64,000 nucleotides of DNA, from the NCBI RefSeq assembly GCF_003610255.1, contig NZ_RAPS01000001.1:4960001-5024000 (forward strand), given 5' to 3'. Shown in pieces: positions 50,438 through 60,814 of the stretch. The stretch's first letter is position 1; the number at the start of each line of letters is the position of its first letter. Below the pieces are notes generated by a model. It saw only the letters and a list, made by a program, of their open reading frames with translations. It did no database searches and was not told where the DNA came from. The stretch is from Streptomyces sp. TLI_171 (GTDB taxonomy: Bacteria > Actinomycetota > Actinomycetes > Streptomycetales > Streptomycetaceae). The position numbers and the translations under genes are program-made.

Positions 50438-51243
50438 CTGGCCCCCAGGGCAGCGGTGTTGAGGTGGGCGCGGAGGCGTTCCGGGGTGGCGTCCCAGTGC
50501 GGGTCGCCCGGGCCGGTCACCCCGCCGGGCACGGCGGTGACCTGCAGCGGGGTGCAGTGCCAGCCCGGTCGCGGGTCCAGTGGGTGCGCGGTGTTGGCCA
50601 GCAGCAGGGTGGTGTGCTGCTCCAGCCGCAGCACCACCCGGGCGCCCGGTCCGGCCGCGCCGGTGGCGTGCAGCGCGCCGTCCGCGTCGACCCGGACGCC
50701 GCGGAAGAAGGAGACCGGGGCGGGCAGGTCACGGGGCGTCAGACCGTGCTTGGCGGCCGCCAGGACGAGCAGCTCCCGCCCGGCCGGGGACGGGCCGTGC
50801 GCCGAACCGTCGCCGTAGCGGGCCGCGTTGCGCGCCGCGGTCGAGGCGCCGGCGAGGGCGTCGTGCCGACCCGAGGTGTCCGTCACCACGGTGGCGAGCA
50901 CCCGGCCCTGGTCGGAGAGCAGCTGACTGCCCTCGCGCAGGTACGCGTTCCACTGGACCTTGACGGTGTCGGCCGGGTTCAACCGTTCCCAGGGCCGCCC
51001 GGTCACGAACAGCACCACCTGGGCGCACGCGTCGCCGTCCCGGTCGGTGAGCGTGACGTGCGCCCCGGCCGGCAGCGCCAGGTGGGTGTACCCGCCGCCC
51101 GCAACGGTCTCGGACCACAGCACGCCCGGCGGCGGGGGCAGCTGCGGCATGCACTCGACGACCGCGCCCGCCTGGGCCCGGGCATGGGCCAGGGCAGCCG
51201 CGGTGGTGGCGGTGCCGGGCCCGGCGTGTGGGATTTCTGTCAT
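50434..51243 (-). CDS. DUF1989 protein, urea carboxylase-associated (second subunit)
   Basis: This 269-residue DUF1989 protein is of the UAAP2 type. It shares SGRHDALAGASTAARN with its partner's GRHDTIAGACS motif, but Ser replaces Cys. The ATG at 51243 is preferred over an in-frame start at 51279. A TAATTT -10 ends 7 nt before it, with an ATGACG -35 17 nt further upstream, and the longer N-terminus would be translated from the operator. It likely forms a heteromer with the 49820-50437 product. It is the first gene of a four-gene coupled operon. Confidence 0.87.
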   Translation of the reverse strand: MTEIPHAGPGTATTAAALAHARAQAGAVVECMPQLPPPPGVLWSETVAGGGYTHLALPAGAHVTLTDRDGDACAQVVLFVTGRPWERLNPADTVKVQWNAYLREGSQLLSDQGRVLATVVTDTSGRHDALAGASTAARNAARYGDGSAHGPSPAGRELLVLAAAKHGLTPRDLPAPVSFFRGVRVDADGALHATGAAGPGARVVLRLEQHTTLLLANTAHPLDPRPGWHCTPLQVTAVPGGVTGPGDPHWDATPERLRAHLNTAALGAR

Positions 51244-51279
51244 GCGACAGAAATTAGGGAGGGCCGGAGTCGCCGTCAT
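51233..51279 (-). promoter_or_regulatory. Leaderless promoter and operator of the DUF1989-carboxylase operon
   Basis: Read on the minus strand: -35 ATGACG (51279-51274), 17-nt spacer, -10 TAATTT (51256-51251), 7 nt, then the ATG at 51243. A palindrome with 9-bp arms, ATTTCTGTC and GACAGAAAT (51233-51254), overlaps the -10, the start point and the start codon. It is nearly identical to the one upstream of the permease gene. Confidence 0.65.
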
Positions 51280-51347
51280 TGCCCGGACGTGACAAGGGAG
51301 TTACCGACCCCTCACGCCGCACCGGCAGGGGGTCGGGGACGCGCCGA

Positions 51348-51374
51348 GGCCGCCCACCGGGAGGGCGGGCGGCC
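51348..51374 (-). terminator. Terminator after the permease gene
   Basis: Arms GGCCGCCC and GGGCGGCC around an 11-nt loop lie 20-47 bp after the permease stop, separating it from the DUF1989 operon promoter. Confidence 0.6.
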
Positions 51375-51394
51375 GTGGCGGCGGATCGGCGGGG

Positions 51395-52876
51395 TCAGCG
51401 GCGGCGGAGGCGGTAGGCGGCGCCGAGGGCGAGGGCGGCGGTCAGGACGAGGACGGCGAACCAGCGGAGGTACCAGTGGCCGCCTTCCGGGTCGTACACC
51501 GAGGCGCGGGGCCAGGCGAGGTTGACGGTCATGGCGAGGCCGTAGAGCAGTGCGAGGGCGTTGACGGGGAGGCCCCAGCGGCCGAGGGAGAAGAGCGGGC
51601 GGCCGGTCTCGTCGACGGCGGGGGCGTCGGGGGCGAGCGGGAGGCCGCGCAGGCGGCGGAGCAGGAGGGCGCCGACGACCAGGGCGTAGGCGGCGTAGAC
51701 CAGCGCGACGCAGGTGGAGGAGAGGGCGAGGAACGCGGCGGGGGCGGCCAGGTTGAGGAGGAGGAAGGCGACGGCGGGCGTGCCGACGGCGAGCGCCGCC
51801 CAGCGGGGCATGCCGCTGGCGGGGGAGACGTGGGCGAGGCGGCGCGCGAAGGGGAGGACGCCGTCGCGGGCCATCGAGAAGACCATCCGGGTGCCGGCCG
51901 TCTGCATCGCCAGGGTGCCGACGCACACCGCGACCGCGACGTCCGCGAGCAGCACCCGGCCCAGGCCCGGGCCCAGGCTGCTGGTCAGGACGTAGGGCAG
52001 GCCCTCGGCGGCGAGCCGGCCGTCGGACAGGCTGGGTGCGGCCAGGACGCCGCCGAGCAGCAGCAGGCCGCCGCTCAGGCCGGCGGCGGCCAGGGCGGTG
52101 AGGATGGTGCGGGGCGCGGTGCGGCGCGGGGCGCGGGTCTCCTCGGAGAGTTCGCCCGCGCTGTCGAAGCCGATCATCACGTAGGCGGCGGTGAACGCGC
52201 CGACCAGCAGCGCCGGGAGGCCGCCGCCGACCGGCGCGGTGTGCAGGACGGCGCGGGCGGGCTGCTCGGTGTGGGTGAACAGGGCGAGAACGATCAGCGC
52301 GATGCCGGCGATCTCCGCGGTCACCCCGATGCCGTTGACCATGGTCAGCACCCGGTTGTCGACGGCGTTCACCAGGGTGGTGAGGGCGATCAGCGCGGCG
52401 CCCAGCAGCACCGCGTTGGCCGCGCCGCTCGCGGTGGTCGGCGACGGGTCGCCGCCGAGCAGTTGGAAGCCGGACCAGAGCGCGGGCAGCACCACCTGGA
52501 GGGCGAGCGCCGCGGCGGCGACCACGACCACCTGGCCCAGGATCATCAGCCAGCCCGTGAACCAGCCGTACAGCGGGTTCGCCAGGCGGGTCGCCCACTG
52601 GTAGATCGCACCGGAGTACGGGTGGCGGGCGGCGAGTTCGGCGAAGCAGGCGGCGACCAGCAGCTGGCCGGCTAGCACGGCCGGCCAGGTCCAGACGAAG
52701 GCCGGGCCGGCCGCGCCGTAGCCGAACGCGAACAGCTGGAAGACCGTGGTGAGCACCGAGATGAAGGAGAAGCCGGCCGCGAAGGAGCCGAACCGGCCGA
52801 TGGTGCGGTGGAGTTGCTGGGGATAGGGGGCCGAGGTGGCGGCGATCGGTGGTGCGGGTGGCGTGCTGGTGGTCAT
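51395..52876 (-). CDS. APC-superfamily permease of the urea/guanidine cluster
   Basis: This 493-residue membrane protein has about 12 helices and belongs to the amino acid-polyamine-organocation (APC) superfamily. Helix 1 contains FSFISVLTTVFQLFAFG, and the conserved loop is YMVIGFDSAGELSEETRAPRR (here AYVMIGFDSAGELSEET). The position next to guanidine genes suggests import of guanidine, a related cation or a nitrogen compound. It has its own promoter with the operator shared with the DUF1989 operon, and its own terminator. Confidence 0.9.
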   Translation of the reverse strand: MTTSTPPAPPIAATSAPYPQQLHRTIGRFGSFAAGFSFISVLTTVFQLFAFGYGAAGPAFVWTWPAVLAGQLLVAACFAELAARHPYSGAIYQWATRLANPLYGWFTGWLMILGQVVVVAAAALALQVVLPALWSGFQLLGGDPSPTTASGAANAVLLGAALIALTTLVNAVDNRVLTMVNGIGVTAEIAGIALIVLALFTHTEQPARAVLHTAPVGGGLPALLVGAFTAAYVMIGFDSAGELSEETRAPRRTAPRTILTALAAAGLSGGLLLLGGVLAAPSLSDGRLAAEGLPYVLTSSLGPGLGRVLLADVAVAVCVGTLAMQTAGTRMVFSMARDGVLPFARRLAHVSPASGMPRWAALAVGTPAVAFLLLNLAAPAAFLALSSTCVALVYAAYALVVGALLLRRLRGLPLAPDAPAVDETGRPLFSLGRWGLPVNALALLYGLAMTVNLAWPRASVYDPEGGHWYLRWFAVLVLTAALALGAAYRLRRR

Positions 52877-52903
52877 GGGGGGGCACCGGCTTTCCGCGCG
52901 CAG

Positions 52904-52926
52904 TTTCTGTCGAGTGACAGAAATTA
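52904..52926 (-). promoter_or_regulatory. Permease promoter element and operator shared with the DUF1989 operon
   Basis: TTTCTGTC-GAGT-GACAGAAA (52904-52923) is a perfect 20-bp palindrome. It overlaps a TAATTT -10 (52926-52921). The GACAGAAATTAGGG core is identical to that at 51246-51259. The permease ATG lies 28 bp downstream of the palindrome, so this transcript has a leader. Confidence 0.65.
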
Positions 52927-53012
52927 GGGCGGCGCGGATTCCCGGGTGTTGCCCGCCGGTTGCCGAGCGGTTGCCGTGTCCTCACCGGCGGGCAGCGACC
53001 CCCGAGCGACCG

Positions 53013-54845
53013 TCAGACCAGGCTGTCCTTCCACGTCCGGTGCAGGGTGGCGAAGCGGCCCCGGCCGGCGATCAGCGCGGCCGGGGTGTCGTCCTCGACG
53101 ATCCGGCCCTGGTCCATCACCAGCACCCGGTCGGCGATCTCCACGGTGGACAGCCGGTGGGCGATGATCACCGCGGTGCGCCCGGCCAGCACCGTCCGCA
53201 TGGCGTGCTGGACGGCCTGCTCGCCCGGGACGTCCAGCGAGGAGGTGGCCTCGTCGAGGATCAGCACGGCCGGGTCGGCGAGCAACGCCCGCGCGAACGC
53301 CACCAGTTGGCGCTGTCCGGCGGAGATCCGGCCGCCGCGCTTGCGGACGTCGGTGTCGTAGCCGTCGGGCAGGGCGGCGATGAACCCGTGCGCACCGATC
53401 GCGCGGGCGGCGGCCTCCACCTCGGCCCGGGTGGCGTCGGGCTTGCCGACCGCGATGTTCTCGGCGACCGTCCCGGAGAACAGGAAGGACTCCTGGGTGA
53501 CCATCACGACGTTCGCCCGCAGGTCCGGGGTGGAGAGCTCGCGCAGGTCGACGCCGTCGAGCGTGACCGCTCCCGAGCTGGGGTCGTAGAAGCGCGCCAG
53601 CAGCTTCGCCAGCGTCGACTTGCCCGCGCCCGTCGCACCGACCACCGCGGTGGTCTGCCCCGAGGCCAGCACCAGGTCGAACTCCGGCAGCACCTCCTTG
53701 CCGCCCGCGTAGGCGAACCGGGTGGAGCGGAAGGCGACCTCGCGGCCCTTGCCGCCGGTGGCGGGGAGCACCGCGGGCTCGGTGGGCTCGGGGACGGACG
53801 GCTCGTGGGCGAGCAGGCCGGCCATCTTCTCCAGCGCGGCGGCCGCCGACTGGTAGCTGTTGAGGAACATCGCCAGCTGGTCGATCGGGTCGTACAGCCG
53901 GCGCAGGTAGAGCACGAAGGCGGTCAGCACGCCCAGTTCGAGGCTGCCGTCGGTGACCAGGTAGGCGCCGAGCAGCACCACGCCGGTGATCCAGACGTTG
54001 GCGGTCAGCCGGGACAGGAAGACGTACCTGGCCATCTCCAGCAGGCCGTCCGCGGTGGCGGTGGCGGACTGCCGGTTGACGGTGCCGAAGGCCCGGTCGT
54101 TGGCGGCCTCGCGCCGGAACGCCTGGACCGGGCGGATGCCGTTCATGGTCTCGGTGAAGCGCACGATCAGGGCCGCGACGGCCGTCCGGCCGCGCCGGTA
54201 GACCTGCTGCGAGCGGCGCCGGAACGAGCGGACGATCAGGTACATCGGCAGGAACGAGGCCAGCGCGGCCAGCCCGAGCCGCCAGTCGACCACGATCAGC
54301 ACCACGGTGATGTAGCCGACCGACAGACAGACCATCAGGAGTTCCTGCAGGCCCTCGGCGAGCAGCTCGCGCAGGGTGTCCACGTCGCTGGTCGCGCGGG
54401 AGATGATCCGGCCGGAGGTGTACCGCTCGTGGAAGTCCAGGCTGAGCCGCTGGGCGTGCCGGAAGATCCGGCCGCGCAGCTCCAGCAGGATGTCCTGGTT
54501 GATCCGGGCGGCCAGCCGGATGAACGCCCGCTGCAGCAGGGTGGCGAGCAGCGCGCAGCCCAGGTAGGCGGCGGTGACGGCGACCAGCGGGCCGGAGTCG
54601 TGCCCGCGCAGCGCCGGGATGCCGCGGTCGATGGCGTACGCGACCAGCAGCGGACCGGCCTGCAGCGCGGCCTGCTGGAGCAGCACGGCGAGCACCGCGA
54701 CGACGATCCGCCGCCGGTGCGGGGCCAGCAGCGAGCCGAGCAGGGCGCGCGGCGCGCCGGGCGGGACGGGGATGTCCTGGTCGTCGGAGAGCGCGGGGGG
54801 CAGCTCGTCCTCGTCGACGGGGGGTTCGGCGACGGCGGTGGTCAT
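53013..54845 (-). CDS. Heterodimeric ABC exporter subunit (signature-degenerate)
   Basis: This 610-residue half-transporter has an exporter-type membrane domain and an NBD. Walker A is GATGAGKST, Q-loop VTQESFLFSG, Walker B LILDEATSSLD and switch IIAHRLS. The signature is RISAGQRQL, a change from LSGGQ. The ATG overlaps the stop of the partner gene (ATGA). Together they match asymmetric exporters of the TmrAB/BmrCD/LmrCD kind, often multidrug or lipid exporters. The substrate is unknown. Confidence 0.9.
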   Translation of the reverse strand: MTTAVAEPPVDEDELPPALSDDQDIPVPPGAPRALLGSLLAPHRRRIVVAVLAVLLQQAALQAGPLLVAYAIDRGIPALRGHDSGPLVAVTAAYLGCALLATLLQRAFIRLAARINQDILLELRGRIFRHAQRLSLDFHERYTSGRIISRATSDVDTLRELLAEGLQELLMVCLSVGYITVVLIVVDWRLGLAALASFLPMYLIVRSFRRRSQQVYRRGRTAVAALIVRFTETMNGIRPVQAFRREAANDRAFGTVNRQSATATADGLLEMARYVFLSRLTANVWITGVVLLGAYLVTDGSLELGVLTAFVLYLRRLYDPIDQLAMFLNSYQSAAAALEKMAGLLAHEPSVPEPTEPAVLPATGGKGREVAFRSTRFAYAGGKEVLPEFDLVLASGQTTAVVGATGAGKSTLAKLLARFYDPSSGAVTLDGVDLRELSTPDLRANVVMVTQESFLFSGTVAENIAVGKPDATRAEVEAAARAIGAHGFIAALPDGYDTDVRKRGGRISAGQRQLVAFARALLADPAVLILDEATSSLDVPGEQAVQHAMRTVLAGRTAVIIAHRLSTVEIADRVLVMDQGRIVEDDTPAALIAGRGRFATLHRTWKDSLV

Positions 54846-56686
54846 CGGGCCAGCGCCCCTTCCAACTCGGATTCGCCGGACATCAGGGCCCGGTAGGCGG
54901 GACAGGAGTGCAACAGTTCCTGGTGGGTTCCGACGGCGGTGATCCGGCCGTCCTCCAGCAGCGCGACCCGGTCGGCCAGCAGCACGGTGGACGGGCGGTG
55001 CGCGACCACCAGCGCGGTGGTGTCGGCGAGCACCTGCCGCAGGGCGCGCTCGACCAGCGCCTCGGTGTGCACGTCGAGCGCGGACAGCGGGTCGTCGAGG
55101 ACCAGGAAGCGGGGCTCGCCGACCACGGCGCGGGCCAGCGCGAGGCGCTGGCGCTGGCCGCCGGAGAGGCTGAGGCCCTGCTCGCCGACCTCGGTGTCCA
55201 GGCCCTCGGGGAGCTTGTCGACGAAGCCGGCCTGCGCGGTGGCCAGGGCGGCGGCGATCCGCTCCGGCCCGGCGTCGGGGGCGCCCATCAGGACGTTCTC
55301 CCGGACGGTGGCGGAGAACAGGGTGGGATCCTCGAACGCGACGGCGACCCGGCGGCGCAGCTCCGCGCGCGGCAGGTCGCGGATGTCGGCGCCGTCCAGC
55401 GTGATCGACCCGGCGGTGGGCTCGTACAGGCGGGGGAGCAGCGCGGTCAGCGTGGTCTTGCCGCTGCCGGTGGCGCCGACCAGGGCGAGCGTTTCGCCGG
55501 GGCGGACGTGCAGGTCGACGCCGGCCAGCAGGTCGGGGCTGCCGGCGGGGGCGTCGGGGTAGCGGAAGCGGACGCCGGTGAACCGGATGCCGCGGTCGGC
55601 CGACGGCCCGTCACCGGAGGGGAGCTCGGCGGGTTCCGGCTCGTCCATCACCTCGAAGTAGCGGTTGGCGGCGCTGGCGGCCTCGGCGGCGAAGCCGAGC
55701 AGCCAGCCGATCGACTCGACCGGCCAGCGCAGCGCGAGCGCGGTGGAGAGGAAGGCGACCAGGGTGCCGACCGAGAGCTGGTCGTGGGCGACCAGGACGG
55801 CGCCGGCGGCCAGCGCGGCGCCGAGGGCGAGTTCGGGCAGGCCGACGATGACCGCCCACAGGTTGGCCAGCAGGCCGGCCTTGCGCAGTTCGGTGTCGCG
55901 GAGCTCGGCGCTGTGCCGGCGGAACTCCTCGGCCATGGTGCGGTGCCGGCCGAAGGCCTTGAGGATCCGGATGCCGAGCACCGACTCCTCGACCACGGTG
56001 GCGAGGTCGCCGTTCTGGTCCTGGGCGAGCCGGGAGGCGGCCGAGTACCCGGACTCGAAGCGGCGGGTGTAGACCATCAGCGGGATCGCGGGGACCAGCG
56101 TGATCAGGGCGAGCCGCCAGTCCAGGACGAACATCAGCGCGGTGCCGGTCAGGAAGACCGTCGAGTTGACGACCAGGAAGACCAGTGGGAAGGCCAGGAA
56201 CAGCCGCAGCACGAACAGGTCCGAGGTGGCCCGGGAGAGCAACTGGCCGGAGGGCCACCGGTCGTGGAAGGAGATCGGCAGCCGCTGGAGCTTGGCGAAC
56301 AGGTCTCCGCGGAGTCTGGTCTCCACCTTGGCGAGCGGGCGGGCCACGATCACCCGGCGGACGCCGAACAGGCAGGCCTCGGCGACGCCGAGCAGCAGCA
56401 GGGCGCCGGCCAGCGGCCACAGGCCGGCCAGGTCCCGGTGGGCGACCGGTCCGTCGACGATCCGGCGCAGCACGATCGGGACGGCCAGCACGCTGAGCGA
56501 GGCGAGCCCGGCGGCGGCCATCGACCCGAAGATCCGCCAGCGGGCCTCGCGGGCGTACGGCCACAGGCGCAGCAGTGAGCGCACCGCGGACCGGGGTACC
56601 GGCACGGGTGAACCGGGGGACTCGTCGGTTGACGGGTTGTTCGTATCCGCGGGGGTGGGCGGAGCGGGGTTCTGGTTCTCGGCCAT
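54842..56686 (-). CDS. Heterodimeric ABC exporter subunit (Walker B-degenerate)
   Basis: This 614-residue half-transporter has the NBD motifs Walker A GATGSGKTT, a modified Q-loop AFEDPTLF (Gln to Glu), a perfect LSGGQRQRLALARA and Walker B LVLDDPLSALD. The catalytic Glu is replaced by Asp, the standard mark of the degenerate site. The ATG of MAENQNP is preferred over one 10 codons earlier. TACCCT ends 7 nt before it, suggesting a leaderless start; neither start has a clear ribosome site. It is first in the pair. Confidence 0.88.
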   Translation of the reverse strand: MAENQNPAPPTPADTNNPSTDESPGSPVPVPRSAVRSLLRLWPYAREARWRIFGSMAAAGLASLSVLAVPIVLRRIVDGPVAHRDLAGLWPLAGALLLLGVAEACLFGVRRVIVARPLAKVETRLRGDLFAKLQRLPISFHDRWPSGQLLSRATSDLFVLRLFLAFPLVFLVVNSTVFLTGTALMFVLDWRLALITLVPAIPLMVYTRRFESGYSAASRLAQDQNGDLATVVEESVLGIRILKAFGRHRTMAEEFRRHSAELRDTELRKAGLLANLWAVIVGLPELALGAALAAGAVLVAHDQLSVGTLVAFLSTALALRWPVESIGWLLGFAAEAASAANRYFEVMDEPEPAELPSGDGPSADRGIRFTGVRFRYPDAPAGSPDLLAGVDLHVRPGETLALVGATGSGKTTLTALLPRLYEPTAGSITLDGADIRDLPRAELRRRVAVAFEDPTLFSATVRENVLMGAPDAGPERIAAALATAQAGFVDKLPEGLDTEVGEQGLSLSGGQRQRLALARAVVGEPRFLVLDDPLSALDVHTEALVERALRQVLADTTALVVAHRPSTVLLADRVALLEDGRITAVGTHQELLHSCPAYRALMSGESELEGALAR

Positions 56687-56854
56687 CGCCGAGAGGGTAG
56701 GCGGTGGCAGTGACATTTCTCATCCGGTTTTTTGCCCCTGTCGGCGAGATCCGGCCAGGCCGGAGGGGGCGCACCCGCTCACCCGAACGGCGCAGCACGC
56801 CACCCGGCCCTGCGCCGCGCCCGCCGGCACCGGGGCGTGTACGGAGGACCGGAG

Positions 56855-56959
56855 GGCGCGCGGTTGCGTAAACCTCCGAAAGCCGCGCGCCGTGCCCGGC
56901 CTTGCAGGCCCCCCGTGGCGGCGGTGTCTGATCTCCGGGGAGTGATCGCGGTGGATCAC
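56855..56959 (+). promoter_or_regulatory. Inverted repeats upstream of the encapsulin gene
   Basis: Two elements lie between the divergent ABC and encapsulin genes. The first is a 9-bp inverted repeat GGCGCGCGG (56855-56863) / CCGCGCGCC (56883-56891) around an AT-richer centre. The second is GTGATC-GCGGTG-GATCAC (56942-56959), just upstream of the AGGAG ribosome site. The second may be an operator or occlude translation. No promoter hexamers are convincing. Confidence 0.4.
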
Positions 56960-56979
56960 CGGAGCAGCAGGAGACCCGA

Positions 56980-58389
56980 ATGTCGGTCGAGACCGAGCCC
57001 GTTCCCGAAGTGCAGTCCCCGCCGCAGCAGAGCCTGAGCACCGCGGCGGCGCGCAACCTCGCCACCACGACCAAGTCCAAGCCCCAGATGCAGGAGATCA
57101 GCTCCCGCTGGCTGCTGCGCAAACTGCCCTGGGTGCACGTCTCCGGCGGCACCTACCGGGTCAACCGGCGGCTCTCCCACGCGGTCGGCCGCGGCCGGGT
57201 CGCCTTCGACCTGGCCGGCTCCGAGGTCCGGGTGGTCGCCCCCACCCTGCGCGAACTCCCGGCGCTGCGCGGCCTCACCGACGAGGCGGTGCTCGAACAG
57301 CTCGCCGAGCGCTTCGTGCCGCGCCCCTTCGCGGCCGGCGACCTGCTCGCCCAGGAGGGCGCGCCGCTCGAAGGGCTGCTGCTGGTCGCGCACGGCAAGG
57401 TCGAGCGGATCGGGACCGGCAAGTACGGGGACGCCACCGTCCTGGCCGTGCACGCCGACGGCGACCACCTCGGCGAGCAGGCGCTCGCCAGTGCCGACGG
57501 GCGCTGGCCCTACAGCGTGAAGGCCGCCACCGCCGGCACCGCGCTGGCGCTGCCCCGGGCCGCCTTCCGGGAGCTGCTGGACCGCTCCCCGGCGCTGCAG
57601 GCCCGGCTGGCCGCGCACCTCGCCGGGCACGCCGCCGCGCAGAACGAGCACGGCGAGGCCGAGATCGGCATGTCGGCCGGCCACCGGGGCGAGTTCGACC
57701 TGCCCACCGCCTTCGTCGACTACGAGCTGACGCCCCGCGAGTACGAGCTGAGCGTCGCCCAGACGGTGCTGCGGGTGCACAGCCGGGTCGCCGACCTGTA
57801 CAGCAAGCCGATGGACCAGACCCAGCAGCAGTTGGGGCTCACCGTCGAGGCGCTGCGCGAGCGCCAGGAGCACGAGATCGTCAACAACCCGGAGTTCGGG
57901 CTGCTCGCCAACTGCGCCGTCGACCAGCGGATCCACACCCACGCGGGCGCGCCGACCCCGGACGACCTGGACGAGTTGCTGGCGATGCGCCGCGACACCG
58001 ACTACCTGTTCGCCCACCCGAAGGCGATCGCCGCGTTCGGCCGGGAGGCCAACCGGCGCGGGGTGTACTTCTCCACCGCCGACTTCGGCGGGCACCGGGT
58101 CCCGGCCTGGCGCGGGGTGCCGATCCTGCCCTGTGGCAAGATCCCGGTCCGCGGCGGCTCCACCTCGATCATCGCGATGCGCACCGGCGAGGAGAACCAG
58201 GGCGTGGTCGGCCTCACCCAGGTCGGCATCCCCGACGAGGTGGAGCCCGGCCTGAACGTCCGCTTCATGGGCATCGACGACAAGGCCGTGGTCAACTACC
58301 TGGTCTCGGCCTACTACTCGGCCGCGATCCTGGTCCCCGACGCCCTGGGCGTGCTGGAGAACGTCGAGGTCGACCACCCGCGGTCCTGA
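56980..58389 (+). CDS. Family 2B encapsulin shell protein with cyclic-nucleotide-binding domain (EshA-like)
   Basis: This 469-residue protein combines an HK97-fold encapsulin shell domain with a CAP-type cyclic-nucleotide-binding insert. The insert runs from about residue 96 to 215, with its phosphate-binding cassette at G165-EQAL and Arg175. The shell part continues to residue 469 (YELTPREYELSVAQTVLRVHSRVADLYSKPMDQTQQQLGL). Family 2B shells form nanocompartments around terpene cyclases or other cargo. Streptomyces EshA, linked to development and antibiotic production, has the same architecture as I recall it. AGGAG precedes the ATG. No typical cargo gene is adjacent. Confidence 0.88.
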   Translation: MSVETEPVPEVQSPPQQSLSTAAARNLATTTKSKPQMQEISSRWLLRKLPWVHVSGGTYRVNRRLSHAVGRGRVAFDLAGSEVRVVAPTLRELPALRGLTDEAVLEQLAERFVPRPFAAGDLLAQEGAPLEGLLLVAHGKVERIGTGKYGDATVLAVHADGDHLGEQALASADGRWPYSVKAATAGTALALPRAAFRELLDRSPALQARLAAHLAGHAAAQNEHGEAEIGMSAGHRGEFDLPTAFVDYELTPREYELSVAQTVLRVHSRVADLYSKPMDQTQQQLGLTVEALRERQEHEIVNNPEFGLLANCAVDQRIHTHAGAPTPDDLDELLAMRRDTDYLFAHPKAIAAFGREANRRGVYFSTADFGGHRVPAWRGVPILPCGKIPVRGGSTSIIAMRTGEENQGVVGLTQVGIPDEVEPGLNVRFMGIDDKAVVNYLVSAYYSAAILVPDALGVLENVEVDHPRS

Positions 58390-58403
58390 CCGGCCGTCAC
58401 CCG

Positions 58404-60602
<2,199 letters not shown>

Positions 60603-60814
60603 GGCGACCCTCCCAGCCATCCGGGGGCCCGTCCCCGTTCTTCCGGTTGTTCCCTGTGCGACGGTGCTCGTCACCCCGGGTCGAGCGGTGTGACGCACCG
60701 TGATCGATCATGTGCCCAGCGGAACCGGGTGCGGAAACCATTCGGTCGTGTCCGGGGGCGGAATCCGTCGTTGTGCCGGACATCGGGCGGTATCGGACGA
60801 ATCCGGAGGACGGC

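Noticed and set aside
51280..53010. Guanidine-I (ykkC) riboswitch expected near the guanidine cluster
   Set aside because: No match to the conserved motif seen on either strand; the shared protein-type palindrome explains regulation better.
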